From Jaenimonas drosophilae (lineage: Eukaryota > Euglenozoa > Kinetoplastea > Trypanosomatida > Trypanosomatidae), in contig JASAON010001380.1 in assembly GCA_030849065.1 (NCBI GenBank), positions 1-18,859 on the forward strand: DNA of 18,859 bases, read 5' to 3'. A program made the position numbers and the translations under genes. The notes under the pieces were generated by a model. That model was not told the origin of the DNA. It saw only the letters and a list, made by a program, of their open reading frames with translations, and ran no database searches. Below, in pieces: positions 9,701 to 17,432 of this stretch; the stretch's first letter is position 1, and the number at the start of each line of letters is the position of its first letter.

Positions 9701-12700
9701 ACTACTCGAGCATGCAGATGGATGAGCTGACGAGCTTGCCACATGGCAGTGCCTCCCCACCCAACCTCCCATCCCGCCATGGCCGCACCCTCAGCGGCAG
9801 CGGCGTTCTTCGTGGTGATGTGAGTGCCTTTCACACCCCACACGCCCCAGCCCTCTCGGGTGCTTTGATGGGTGGTGGTGGTGGTGTTGGGACAGCCATG
9901 GGCAGTGTTGGCGCGCTGCACACCCTCTCCCGCACCGTCAGTGCCAGCCAACTGCCCCTCTACCACCGCCACACGGAAAGCGCGCAGAGCATGCACACCC
10001 TCGCTCTTGGTGCTGATGTCCTCACGATGGATGGCCTCGTGGACCGCTCGAAGCTCTACGAAGGTCAGTCGCTGGATGAGATTGCCCTTGTGAGTGCCGC
10101 CCGTGAGAATGGCTTCTGTCTCTACGAACGTAGTGCCAAGTACATGTACATCAAGGTGTTTGGTCAGGTGATGTGCTACGAAATTGTTGCCGAGCTGGAG
10201 TTCACGGCACAGCGGAAGCTGATGAGCATCATCCTCCGCCGCTACCCCGCTGGTGATACCGAAGAGCACGCCAACTCCGCCGCCACCAAAAGCGGGAGTG
10301 GGGCACCCAGCCACTACCGGCGCAGCCCTTCTTCTGCCCAAGCCGCTGACACCACGTCCAGCCCACTGCCGAAGGATGATGGCCAACAACAGGAAGACTC
10401 GCGACGTCCCTATCCAACCACGGAGAATCTCTCAGCCGTGCCATCACAAACATCAACCATGAGCCCCTACGGTAGCCCTTTTGGCATTGATGGTAGTCCT
10501 GACTTCACCGGCGGCCGACAACGCACCGACGTCTTCGTGGAGGCCACTGGCACCGCCGCCCCGCGACCCGGAACAGCACCAGGAAGAGGAGCCACCACTA
10601 CCACCACCGCCTCCGCAGCGGCTGATGTGGTGGTTGTGCAGGATTCACCATCCATGACCATGATGAGTGAGAAGAAGCGCATACCTCCGCGGCCCCCTCT
10701 GCCATCTCCACCTCAGCCTCCCCCACTCTCCGGGCTTATCCCACCACCTCCTCCCCCACCTCCTCAGCAGCCACCACACTATCTCATGCTGACGAAGGGT
10801 GCAGATAGCAGCATGATGGGCATCGTGAACATGGCACATCACAAGAACGCCGCCTTGAAGCCCGTGCTCTCCAAGCAGCTCGATGCCACGGCAAAGCTTG
10901 GCCTCCGCACCTTAGTCCTCGGCCAGCGCCGTCTAACGGAGTCGGAGGTTCAGGCATGGCTGCCCATCTACGAACAAGCCCTGTGCACCATGGAGAACCG
11001 CAATGAGCAGCTCCACGCGGCCTACGCCATGATTGAGCGGGACGTGGACCTCGTCGGGGCCACCGCGGTGGAGGATAAGCTGCAGGATGGTGTGCCCGAG
11101 ACGCTTGAGTTCCTCTCGCAGGCGCAAATTGTGGTTTGGATGCTCACGGGTGATAAACGTGAAACGGCCGTAACAATTGCCCAGACGAGCGGCCTCGTCT
11201 CACCCGCCCACCACGACGGCATCGTTCATCTTGACATCAGCGACATGCTCGATGAGGCGGAGAAGATGCAACAGACGAGCAGCCGGGAAAACAGCACCAG
11301 TGGCACCAACACCACCACGACGAGCACTAGTAGTAGTAGTAGTAGTGGCAGCAGGGAGAGTAGTGAGGCCAACCTCTACAGCGGAGATTTGTGTGGGGAG
11401 TGCTCCGGCTCCAGCGGTGAAAGGCGGTCAGGCTCGCCCACGTCGGCCGAGCTGCAGGCCCAGCGGGCCAACATGGCGGCAAAGCTTGACGCCCAAATCG
11501 ATGTCGCGGTGCGTGCCTGCGAAGAATCCATGGCACAGTACGGCTCCAGCAAGACGGTCATCGTCGTGGATGGAAAAACATTGGACTTTATCTTTGGTGA
11601 TGATGATCGCACGAAGCGCTTCTTTGATCTCGGCTGCCTCTGCCGCAGCGCGGTGTGCTGCCGCATGACGCCTCTGCAAAAGGCGCAGGTGGTGCGTCTC
11701 TTTCAGCACCGCACCGGGGCCATCGCCCTCGGCATCGGTGATGGAGCTAATGACGTGTACATGATCCAAGAGAGCAAGATTGGTGTGGGCATCATGGGTC
11801 TGGAGGGATCGCAGGCTGAGCTCGCCAGTGACTACGCCCTGCCCAAGTTCCGCTTCCTGAAGCGTCTCTTGATGGTGCATGGTCGTGCGAGCTACTACCG
11901 GGAGGCCCACTGCATCCTCTACTCCCTCTACAAGAATGTCATTCTCACGGTGGGGATGGTGGGCTACTGCTTCTTCTGTGGCTACTCGGGTCAGGCCTTC
12001 GTGGATAGCTGGTTCATCTCCTTGTTCAGTGTCATTTACTGCTGCCTGCAGCCCATTGTGTTGGGGGTCTTCGACAAGGACGTGGATGATGAGCTGGCGG
12101 AGAGTGTGCCACTGCTCTACCCGGTCTTGTCTCGCGAGGATACCTACTTCTCTCCAGCCTACATGTTCAAGTGGCTGCTGGATGGCTTCGTGGAGGGGGT
12201 GCTCTTCTTTTGCTACGTCATCTTTGTGGTGGGCCGGCACAACGACCTCTACGCGGAGCTGCAAGGCTCGGTGGAGGACTACGGCCAACTCTTCTTCACC
12301 ATGTTGGTTGTGGTGGCCGACCTCCGCGCCTTCGCAACCGCCTCCTACTTCACCATCATTGTGGTGGGCATCTTGGGCCTGGAGCTGATTGGGGTTCCCT
12401 GCTTTGGCATCATGGTGTGCTCCCTGCACATCATCTTTGGCTCTAACTGGAATGTGTACGTTGCGCAGGAGCTCTACGGCACCAGCCGCAGCTTCTGGCT
12501 GGGCATCCTCTTTGCTGTTGGCCTCATGTCCATCATCACCCTGGGCATCCCACTCTTTGTGCATCTCTTCCGGCCGTGGAAGAGCGCCGGGATTGCCTAC
12601 AACACGGCGCGCTCCTCTAGCTTCCGTGCGCTTCACCATGAGGAGGTGCACGCCTTGATGAAGGAGCTGAAGGAGCGCGAGGATCTTCAGAAGGAGAAGG

Positions 12701-12738
12701 AGCGTCAGTGTGATTTGCTCAATCTGCACTTCAGCTGA
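6766..12738 (+). CDS. P4-type ATPase (phospholipid flippase), unusually large
   Basis: This encodes 1990 residues; P4-ATPases are usually about 1100-1350. They move phospholipids from the outer or luminal to the cytoplasmic leaflet, normally with a CDC50-type partner. The signatures are in order: membrane segments 1-2 at about 115-170; actuator DGETN at 238-242; segments 3-4 at about 502-583, with PMSL at 573-576 replacing the usual PISL; phosphorylation site DKTGT with Asp633; nucleotide-domain EGQSLDE at 1099-1105 and KGAD at 1344-1347; TGDK with Asp1463; GDGAND around Asp1659; then about six more membrane segments to about 1945 and a charged cytosolic tail. Extra length comes from insertions at about 260-435, 650-1095, 1160-1335 and 1490-1575, rich in Ser, Pro, Gly or His. 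These include eight Gly at 896-903 and a polyproline stretch near 1310-1335. All catalytic motifs look intact. Substrate and membrane location cannot be read from the sequence. Confidence 0.95.
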   Translation: MVISGCWQALRRVCSCGCSSDAPENTAPRQRSRSPISGAGGAAVAGERRRDAEIPEAEPSPAATNTTTTATNNKDNSKDEFLVSVLQTDANRAAYPSNAIHTARYTIWTCVPLGLIFQFRKVSNCYFLLVMMISLVPGASPINPMSSILPLSIVLGVGMAKDLWEDWKRRKADEYANNIEVHVLRDVEEMSFTAIQSSDLVPGDVVLFRLGEEVRADCIILNTSLPQGLTYVETSNLDGETNAKTKRAQHQLLERVSTVEDVVELVHGRGSTMASSFVSAARPLSATIPLQNRGGPTPPPLPSAPTSMWERPASGSLPPRCDDCCLTSSSPHPRRTSALFSGDATIAMEVEELSDHNPFEAPNVLQVGPVFSTPDGADDVCPAPTTAPSSPASPSVVVVGAAGPAVGTALIGTSDDRSGEGFSIRGSTPVADLSSWYGQAIVANREKISLGIDQFIPRGCVIRNTEWVLAVVLYTGTNTKMLLNLRPRPVKGTTMSRRLNWLNLCFFMVNQCIMVTLCSLAVWFKHHKLTQQPGTKTAYSAWYIQWQLEQYSDVHLFGWRYLTNFVLVSYLIPMSLYVTLEGVKAYQMHLIAVDHCMSVEDPFSTEPGARRFAQPKTSELNSQLSQVRFVFTDKTGTLTENLMTYVGGYVSGSYHDEREAPGGLGRSLLRKFMRYQQRMMAASPHPHMFSRSASFSSIRRVSDQLHRRIMTTDRSGGMSTGESADHPVPWLRIPSRQEEISFLALEPSIHMANRAAAASAAFGPMRSFDANASAQHLPAEDDLEENDAYCYLRAMALCHTVVCFTQETDDEKVVADAIGEPKKKHGAHATEGGKEASPLRAKKKVRIAPGAGSPSQQRRRQRRVLEEGSPRSQAGAPMLQLPQILHASTDDGTSHGGGGGGGGTATSAHFAHQRTSTGLGVSRPTLYGEGAEEEVATTNPDGSRRRRLVHRRFHPIGAGTSVTSTNVLPMPTPSGMHAYYSSMQMDELTSLPHGSASPPNLPSRHGRTLSGSGVLRGDVSAFHTPHAPALSGALMGGGGGVGTAMGSVGALHTLSRTVSASQLPLYHRHTESAQSMHTLALGADVLTMDGLVDRSKLYEGQSLDEIALVSAARENGFCLYERSAKYMYIKVFGQVMCYEIVAELEFTAQRKLMSIILRRYPAGDTEEHANSAATKSGSGAPSHYRRSPSSAQAADTTSSPLPKDDGQQQEDSRRPYPTTENLSAVPSQTSTMSPYGSPFGIDGSPDFTGGRQRTDVFVEATGTAAPRPGTAPGRGATTTTTASAAADVVVVQDSPSMTMMSEKKRIPPRPPLPSPPQPPPLSGLIPPPPPPPPQQPPHYLMLTKGADSSMMGIVNMAHHKNAALKPVLSKQLDATAKLGLRTLVLGQRRLTESEVQAWLPIYEQALCTMENRNEQLHAAYAMIERDVDLVGATAVEDKLQDGVPETLEFLSQAQIVVWMLTGDKRETAVTIAQTSGLVSPAHHDGIVHLDISDMLDEAEKMQQTSSRENSTSGTNTTTTSTSSSSSSGSRESSEANLYSGDLCGECSGSSGERRSGSPTSAELQAQRANMAAKLDAQIDVAVRACEESMAQYGSSKTVIVVDGKTLDFIFGDDDRTKRFFDLGCLCRSAVCCRMTPLQKAQVVRLFQHRTGAIALGIGDGANDVYMIQESKIGVGIMGLEGSQAELASDYALPKFRFLKRLLMVHGRASYYREAHCILYSLYKNVILTVGMVGYCFFCGYSGQAFVDSWFISLFSVIYCCLQPIVLGVFDKDVDDELAESVPLLYPVLSREDTYFSPAYMFKWLLDGFVEGVLFFCYVIFVVGRHNDLYAELQGSVEDYGQLFFTMLVVVADLRAFATASYFTIIVVGILGLELIGVPCFGIMVCSLHIIFGSNWNVYVAQELYGTSRSFWLGILFAVGLMSIITLGIPLFVHLFRPWKSAGIAYNTARSSSFRALHHEEVHALMKELKEREDLQKEKERQCDLLNLHFS
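9451..9474 (+). repeat. (GGT)8 coding microsatellite in the P4-ATPase
   Basis: Eight perfect GGT codons encode Gly896-Gly903 inside the large insertion of the nucleotide-binding domain. Slippage here would change protein length in steps of one residue without shifting frame. Confidence 0.85.
11329..11346 (+). repeat. (AGT)6 coding microsatellite in the P4-ATPase
   Basis: Six perfect AGT codons encode Ser1522-Ser1527 within the Ser/Thr-rich insertion that follows the TGDK motif. Like the GGT run, it lies in a segment that the core P4-ATPase fold does not need. Confidence 0.85.
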
Positions 12739-12754
12739 GTATCACAGCCCACTG

Positions 12755-12781
12755 ACACACACGCACACACACACACACACA
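12755..12781. repeat. AC dinucleotide microsatellite
   Basis: A nearly pure AC tract of 27 bases with one G interruption lies just after the P4-ATPase stop, in its probable 3' UTR. Similar CA/TG tracts occur in most spacers of this window. Confidence 0.85.
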
Positions 12782-12971
12782 ACATGTGTGATGACGAAAC
12801 ACCTTCATTCATCAGTGAAGACGTACACATGATCAATGAATCTATAACAACATGGAGACGCACATCCATCAATCAACCAAACATCTTCCGCTTCGCGCCC
12901 CGTGGCGCTTTTTTTTGTTGTTGTTTCTTTTTCAAAAATTTTTTTGGTGCATTGTTTCTACCTTCTTTCTT

Positions 12972-13012
12972 CACTCACGATGCCACGCTCCTGCGTACTG
13001 GCATCGTGAGTG
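12972..13012 (+). repeat. Perfect 14-bp inverted repeat (hairpin) after the P4-ATPase
   Basis: Arms 12972-12985 (CACTCACGATGCCA) and 12999-13012 (TGGCATCGTGAGTG) are exact reverse complements around a 13-base loop. The hairpin lies about 230 bases after the P4-ATPase stop and about 400 bases before the next acceptor, in transcribed spacer or 3' UTR. A rough count over the spacer sequence gives a low chance expectation for 14-bp arms at this distance. The role is unknown: an RNA stability element, a small structured RNA or a remnant of a mobile element are all possible. Confidence 0.8.
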
Positions 13013-13376
13013 TGGCGACTGAGGGAGATGCACAAAACGGGGTTTGAGGAGAGCGAACGGCCGATATGGCTTCAGTGGGTGGGTGGTGGTGGGGAAACGG
13101 TGTGAAGCGAACATCCCCCCCCCACCTCTACGCACTCTCGTCATCATCGTCGTCATCCTGTGTTTCACGTACCCTGTGTGTACGTACGTCATGGAACACA
13201 ATTCCTCCCTCTTTCTTTTTCTTCCAGCTATCTTCCAGCTATTTGTAGTCAGTCACCGCAACATGATTCTCCTCACGCACGACGCACACATTCCTCTTGT
13301 TCTTACTGTGGCTGATGTGCACGTGCATGCATGCATTTTGTTTTCTGAGCCCCCTTCGCCATCCATCACACACACA

Positions 13377-13425
13377 CTCTCTCTCTCTCCTTTTTCATCT
13401 TCATCTTCATCTTCACCAGTAGTAG
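13377..13425 (+). promoter_or_regulatory. Trans-splice acceptor region of the 334-residue protein gene
   Basis: A CT/TTCATC-rich tract covers about 13377-13417, followed by three closely spaced AGs at 13418-13419, 13421-13422 and 13424-13425. No ATG occurs between these and 13475, which supports 13475 as the start and leaves a 5' UTR of about 50 bases. Confidence 0.65.
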
Positions 13426-13474
13426 GATCATTGATCTCCACGCACCAGCCACTCGCACCGTGCGTGCAGCAGCG

Positions 13475-14479
13475 ATGTTCAACGTCGTTGCCGCACGTCT
13501 GCGCGATGTTGGTGCCCGCCGTGCCGGTGGTGGTGGCGGAGGTGCCGCGCTCGCTCCTCTTCACCTTGGCGGCCGCGGTGCTGGTGCCAGCACACATGCA
13601 TCCATCCCACGCTGGTCGTCGCTGCCTCGGCATCCATCACGGCAGCCAACCTCGCGCGGTGCGGGGCCAGGCCTTCACACCGCCTTTGGGCATCTTCTCC
13701 GCACGTCAGCCTCCACCATGGCGGGTGCCAAGGTGGCAAGTGGTGTCAGTGCCCACAACACTCCGCTACCTCATCATCCAGCACAACCACATGAAGAAAT
13801 TGATCTGGTTCAGCAACATGGTGCAGCATCAGTGACTCCTCCACGACGAGGAGGCCCCGCCACGGTAATGACCAAGGCCAAGCGTATACGTTTAGCAGCT
13901 GCCGCTTCACTGGCAGCAGAACATCTCCAGCAGGCCTGCAGCCCTGCCGCTGCCGTTGTCCATAGCCAACGTGTGCAGCAGCTCCGTCGTGAAGAGGAGC
14001 TCATCAACGCCTCACTGCAACGGCTGAAGGCGGAGCGCGAGCTATGTACCGCGCACTTGAAGTGTGAAGAGGATCTCGAGCGTATTGCTGATGGAGTGAT
14101 GCGTACATGCACCTCCACCACCATAACACCAACAACAACATCTTTTGTCATGGAGAAGGAATCCATGACTGAGGCAGAGGTGATGGGGCAGCCCACTCCC
14201 AGCCCCGCCGCCAACGAACATGATGCGGCACTTTTAGAGCTTCACGCAACGGCAGACGCCGAGGCGGCCTCCAGAACACGAACAGTGCAGAAGAGGATAA
14301 AGGAGAGCACAAAGCCACCACGGTCATCCAAATCCACGAACAACGTCAGAAAGCTATCCAAGCCCACAACACGGCAGCAACGTGCGGGTGGTGGCCGGCA
14401 CACAACGACGAGGAGTGTGCGGGCGTCGTCCACGCGCAAAGCCTCGCCAGCACCACGCCGTCATGCCAAGCGGCGCTAG
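13475..14479 (+). CDS. Hypothetical protein, presequence-like N-terminus and very basic tail
   Basis: This encodes 334 residues with no recognised domain. I chose the ATG at 13475 because it is the first after the splice acceptors; a frame extension to 13460 would start with GTG. The N-terminus has Arg at 8, 10, 15 and 16 and no acidic residue except Asp11, followed by a Gly run at 18-23, which looks like a mitochondrial presequence. A low-complexity region follows. A short coiled coil rich in Glu, Leu, Arg and Gln spans about 163-207. The last roughly 60 residues are dominated by Lys, Arg, Ser and Thr, like a histone-H1-type or other nucleic-acid-binding tail. An inference is a mitochondrial or kinetoplast nucleic-acid-associated protein, but the sequence does not prove location or ligand. 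The frame uses mainly GC-ending codons like its neighbours. Confidence 0.75.
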   Translation: MFNVVAARLRDVGARRAGGGGGGAALAPLHLGGRGAGASTHASIPRWSSLPRHPSRQPTSRGAGPGLHTAFGHLLRTSASTMAGAKVASGVSAHNTPLPHHPAQPHEEIDLVQQHGAASVTPPRRGGPATVMTKAKRIRLAAAASLAAEHLQQACSPAAAVVHSQRVQQLRREEELINASLQRLKAERELCTAHLKCEEDLERIADGVMRTCTSTTITPTTTSFVMEKESMTEAEVMGQPTPSPAANEHDAALLELHATADAEAASRTRTVQKRIKESTKPPRSSKSTNNVRKLSKPTTRQQRAGGGRHTTTRSVRASSTRKASPAPRRHAKRR

Positions 14480-15002
14480 GGCGCGAATGTGTGGTTCTTC
14501 CGCATGAATCAAGTAGCGCTACATCTTCCACGCCCAACTCTCTTCTTCAGAATCGCACTGCCATCGTCATCTGCTCGCCTTCCCTCTCGCTTGCGCACAT
14601 GAACTTCTTCTCACTCCCCCCCCTCCTGCACAGCGAGGTGGGCAGAAAGGGGGTGGGGTCTGTGTGCGTGTGTTGCTGCGAGGGGGCTGTATCTCTCATC
14701 TTCACCAAACACATCTTCATCCACGTGGAGATGACGTGTACCTTCATATATTTTCACCCCCAAAACACCTTTACAATTGTGTGTGTGTGTGTTGGCTCGT
14801 ACGTGCACATCACTCCCAACGAACACAACAACAACTCTGTACTTCCGCTCACCTTCGCTCAGAGAGAAGAAAAAAAAAGCCACCCTTCACGTTCGCTGCT
14901 GCCCTCACACACAGGCACCAACATCATCACCTCCCACAACACCAACCACAGGTGTTTTGTTCCCCCCCCCAACTTCCATATGACGCAACATTCACTGCAC
15001 AC
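14480..15002. other. Spacer before the 643-residue protein gene
   Basis: About 520 bases without a gene. It contains a palindrome GTAGCGCTAC at 14513-14522, a GT run at 14779-14792, pyrimidine-rich blocks and C-runs. The frames crossing it (from 14491 and 14664) do not fit a first-ATG model or encode a domain. Confidence 0.55.
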
Positions 15003-15027
15003 TTCTTCATCTTTGTTCTTGTCATAG
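15003..15027 (+). promoter_or_regulatory. Trans-splice acceptor region of the 643-residue protein gene
   Basis: A T/C-rich tract at 15003-15024 is followed by AG at 15026-15027. An alternative is the CT-rich run at about 15128-15144 with AG at 15149-15150. Neither choice leaves an ATG before 15184, so both support the same start. Confidence 0.5.
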
Positions 15028-15183
15028 TACTGGTCTCCGTTGGTGGTTTGACTGACACAGCTGCAGCCAACCAAGGCACGGACCTACCTTGTGCCCCACA
15101 CAGGAATAGAAGGAGGCACACACACACACTCACTCTCTCTCATACCGTAGAAACACCCACACTGGTGAGAACAAGCACCACCA

Positions 15184-17115
15184 ATGCCCGGCTCTGCACG
15201 TACGGCGGTGGTCTTCAACGAGATGGCCAACTCGATCGTGGACCCCGCCGGCGATGAGAGCGTCTCGGCCATCTCATCACCTCGTGCCCAGGACCTCAGC
15301 CGTAGCATGGATGGCACCGGGGGAGCCACAGACAACGCGTGCGGCCCACACGGCCGCTTCAAGGTGCATGACGCTCACCTGTACACCGACCTGTTAGATG
15401 CGTCCGATTGGTCCGAGTTCCTCGAGCGAGAGCGGCATGAGAAGAAGCGGGAGGCGCTCGCGCAACACAGCGAGGAGGAGGCGGCAGAGCGGGCCCGGCG
15501 TGACGCGCTCCTGAAAAAGTCCACCGAAGATGCCAAGGCGATGGCGGCGGCCCGTCGTCGGGCGGAGAAGGTCGCGCAGGAAGAGAAGGAAACGCGTTTG
15601 TTTCGCCAACGCAACGACGCCTTCTTTCGTCATCAGGAGGAGCTCCTCGAGAAGTGGAAGCCGATTGAGGCGAGCAACCGCGCACATACCGAACGTGTGC
15701 GTGAACGCATCTACCGGCAGTGGGAGCGCGACGTCTTCCTGCCCACCCAACGTGAGATCAACGCCAAGGTGGAGCGCAAGTGTGCGGACGATACCCGACC
15801 TCATCTCCTCGAGATGGCGCGCTTAGATCAAGCCAACGCCGGCTCCACCAACGCCACCAACGGCACCATCACGAGCCTCCCCGCAGAATGGTCGGGCAAG
15901 CTGACGTGGAAGGAGAAGAAGGACCAGCTCTGGCGTAGCTTTCTCCACGAGAGCAACAAGAAGAGCCGCGTGGGCGGTCGTGGTGGCCTCTTTCTCGATG
16001 TGATGGATGAAGTGGAGTACAGCCCGATGGAACAGTGCCGCCGTGATACCATCCGATATCGCCGTCGGCAGCTGCCCGCCTCAGACGTGGATGCACGTCG
16101 CGCTGAATCACGTCAGCTCGAGCTGGCCTACACCACGCTCGGTCTCGCCTACCGCGATGAAGAAAACCGCTCTCGCACGGGTGTCTTGACAGAAACCCGT
16201 CCGGGCCGCACCGTCGCGAGCCGCTCTGCCCACCCACCCCAGCGTACCTCCTCCCACGACGCCGCCGCTGCTCATGATGAGATGATGATGGCCGCCGCCA
16301 CGGCGGAGGAGTGTGGCACGAATGGGGGAGAGGGGCGCTCACCAATGCGTCAGCTGCCACCCCCGGTGCCCTACCGCCTGCCACAGGGTGTGTACGTTCC
16401 CCACACCTACTTGCCCTATGACTTCGAGGCCAACGCACGCCGCAAGCCCGTCGTCCCGCGTCCCTCTCGCACCACCCCACGACGCGATGAACTCACCATC
16501 CTCGCGAGCAATGACGGCAGCCCCACGGGGTTGGCGCAGGAGAGTTTTGTGGCTGGATCAGTACGAAGTCGGGCCAGTGCTGCGGGCAGCGAACAATCTC
16601 CGCCCGCTTTGCACGACATGAATATGAGCATGTCTGTGCCAAAGAGTGTACCAGCTTCAGTGCGGCGGCAGTCTGTGCGTGAGGTGCAACGTCAGTGGAC
16701 GGCGGTACGTGCCAAGCTTGACAAGCAGCAGCCCCTGCGGCAGGTGGAGGGTACAACGCACGGCCCGCAGGTGGTGTTGGAGTGTGAACGTGCCATCATG
16801 CCCCTGCCTCTGACACAGCCCCACGGCTCATCCCCTGGGGAGAGCAAGATTGCCCTGCCATGGATGCAGGACCCGAGCACCTCACCCCTCCCACGTGAGG
16901 CCTACCTCCCTGTGCCACAGTGGTCTGATGTGCACATCAAGGAGACCTTCTACTGCCGCTACAACACCGCCGACGGAAGCACAAAACCGTGCTCGGAGCG
17001 GCAGAAGGAAGGTGGTTACCTCCTGCGTGAGTCCAACGTGATGTTCGACCACTTTGACTACCCACGTGAGGCTGATCCTCTTCACTTTGGCAAGCGCATG
17101 GAAATATGGAGCTAG
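15184..17115 (+). CDS. Hypothetical coiled-coil protein
   Basis: This encodes 643 residues that I do not recognise. The first 75 residues are mixed and contain no signal peptide or membrane segment. Residues about 75-205 form a strongly charged helix or coiled coil rich in Glu, Arg, Lys and Ala, of the kind seen in cytoskeletal and axonemal proteins. A middle region follows with blocks that look folded (about 235-320: Trp-, Arg- and Tyr-containing) separated by Pro/Ser/Ala-rich linkers. The C-terminus (about 575-643) is rich in aromatic residues and ends in a compact motif with Phe, Gly, Lys and a final Trp-Ser. The start is the first ATG after either candidate acceptor. A role in the cytoskeleton or flagellum is only an inference from composition. 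The reading frame is long, uninterrupted and has coding-like GC-ending codons. Confidence 0.85.
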   Translation: MPGSARTAVVFNEMANSIVDPAGDESVSAISSPRAQDLSRSMDGTGGATDNACGPHGRFKVHDAHLYTDLLDASDWSEFLERERHEKKREALAQHSEEEAAERARRDALLKKSTEDAKAMAAARRRAEKVAQEEKETRLFRQRNDAFFRHQEELLEKWKPIEASNRAHTERVRERIYRQWERDVFLPTQREINAKVERKCADDTRPHLLEMARLDQANAGSTNATNGTITSLPAEWSGKLTWKEKKDQLWRSFLHESNKKSRVGGRGGLFLDVMDEVEYSPMEQCRRDTIRYRRRQLPASDVDARRAESRQLELAYTTLGLAYRDEENRSRTGVLTETRPGRTVASRSAHPPQRTSSHDAAAAHDEMMMAAATAEECGTNGGEGRSPMRQLPPPVPYRLPQGVYVPHTYLPYDFEANARRKPVVPRPSRTTPRRDELTILASNDGSPTGLAQESFVAGSVRSRASAAGSEQSPPALHDMNMSMSVPKSVPASVRRQSVREVQRQWTAVRAKLDKQQPLRQVEGTTHGPQVVLECERAIMPLPLTQPHGSSPGESKIALPWMQDPSTSPLPREAYLPVPQWSDVHIKETFYCRYNTADGSTKPCSERQKEGGYLLRESNVMFDHFDYPREADPLHFGKRMEIWS

Positions 17116-17149
17116 AAGATCATCTGATACACACATGCACACTGCACAC

Positions 17150-17184
17150 GTGTGTGTGTGTGTGTTGGAGAGAGAGAGAGAGAG
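17150..17184. repeat. Adjacent TG and GA microsatellites
   Basis: A (TG)8 run at 17150-17165 is followed directly by (AG)8 at 17169-17184, shortly after the stop of the 643-residue protein gene, so it probably lies in its 3' UTR. Confidence 0.85.
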
Positions 17185-17432
17185 CGAGTGGTTGTGGGGG
17201 AGGGGGGGCCGAATGGAGGCAAGCTCACGCAGTGGTTGGGCTCGTGGCCAGTGACTTTGGAAGGAACACACACAAAACACAACACCAACAGACATGAAGG
17301 TCGTGTTCAATCGAGAGAAAGAAAAAGAATGTATACGAGTGTTTTTTTTTCACTTCTTGCTCTGTGCTTACCACGCTACCCTACTTGCTCAACTCAACCT
17401 CAGCCCTCCACGACGACCTACCATGTTCTTCA

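Larger units (their letters stand above)
12739..13376. other. Spacer between the P4-ATPase and the next gene
   Basis: About 640 bases without a supportable gene. It starts with an AC-repeat tract (12755-12781), then a T-run/A-run stretch at about 12910-12950, then a strong inverted repeat at 12972-13012. A C-run near 13114-13122 follows. The frame open from 13044 begins with TTG and runs into the next gene in another frame, so it is not called. Confidence 0.6.

Noticed and set aside
11428..12729. 433-codon open frame antisense to the P4-ATPase C-terminal half
   Set aside because: It overlaps a region with clear P4-ATPase membrane segments and motifs; its His/Glu/Val-rich composition is what the reverse complement of such codons gives.
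13044..13835. 263-codon frame overlapping the start of the 334-residue protein gene
   Set aside because: It starts with TTG in the spacer, crosses the hairpin-adjacent repeats and the predicted acceptor, and has no recognisable domain; the overlapping frame from 13475 fits the splice signals.
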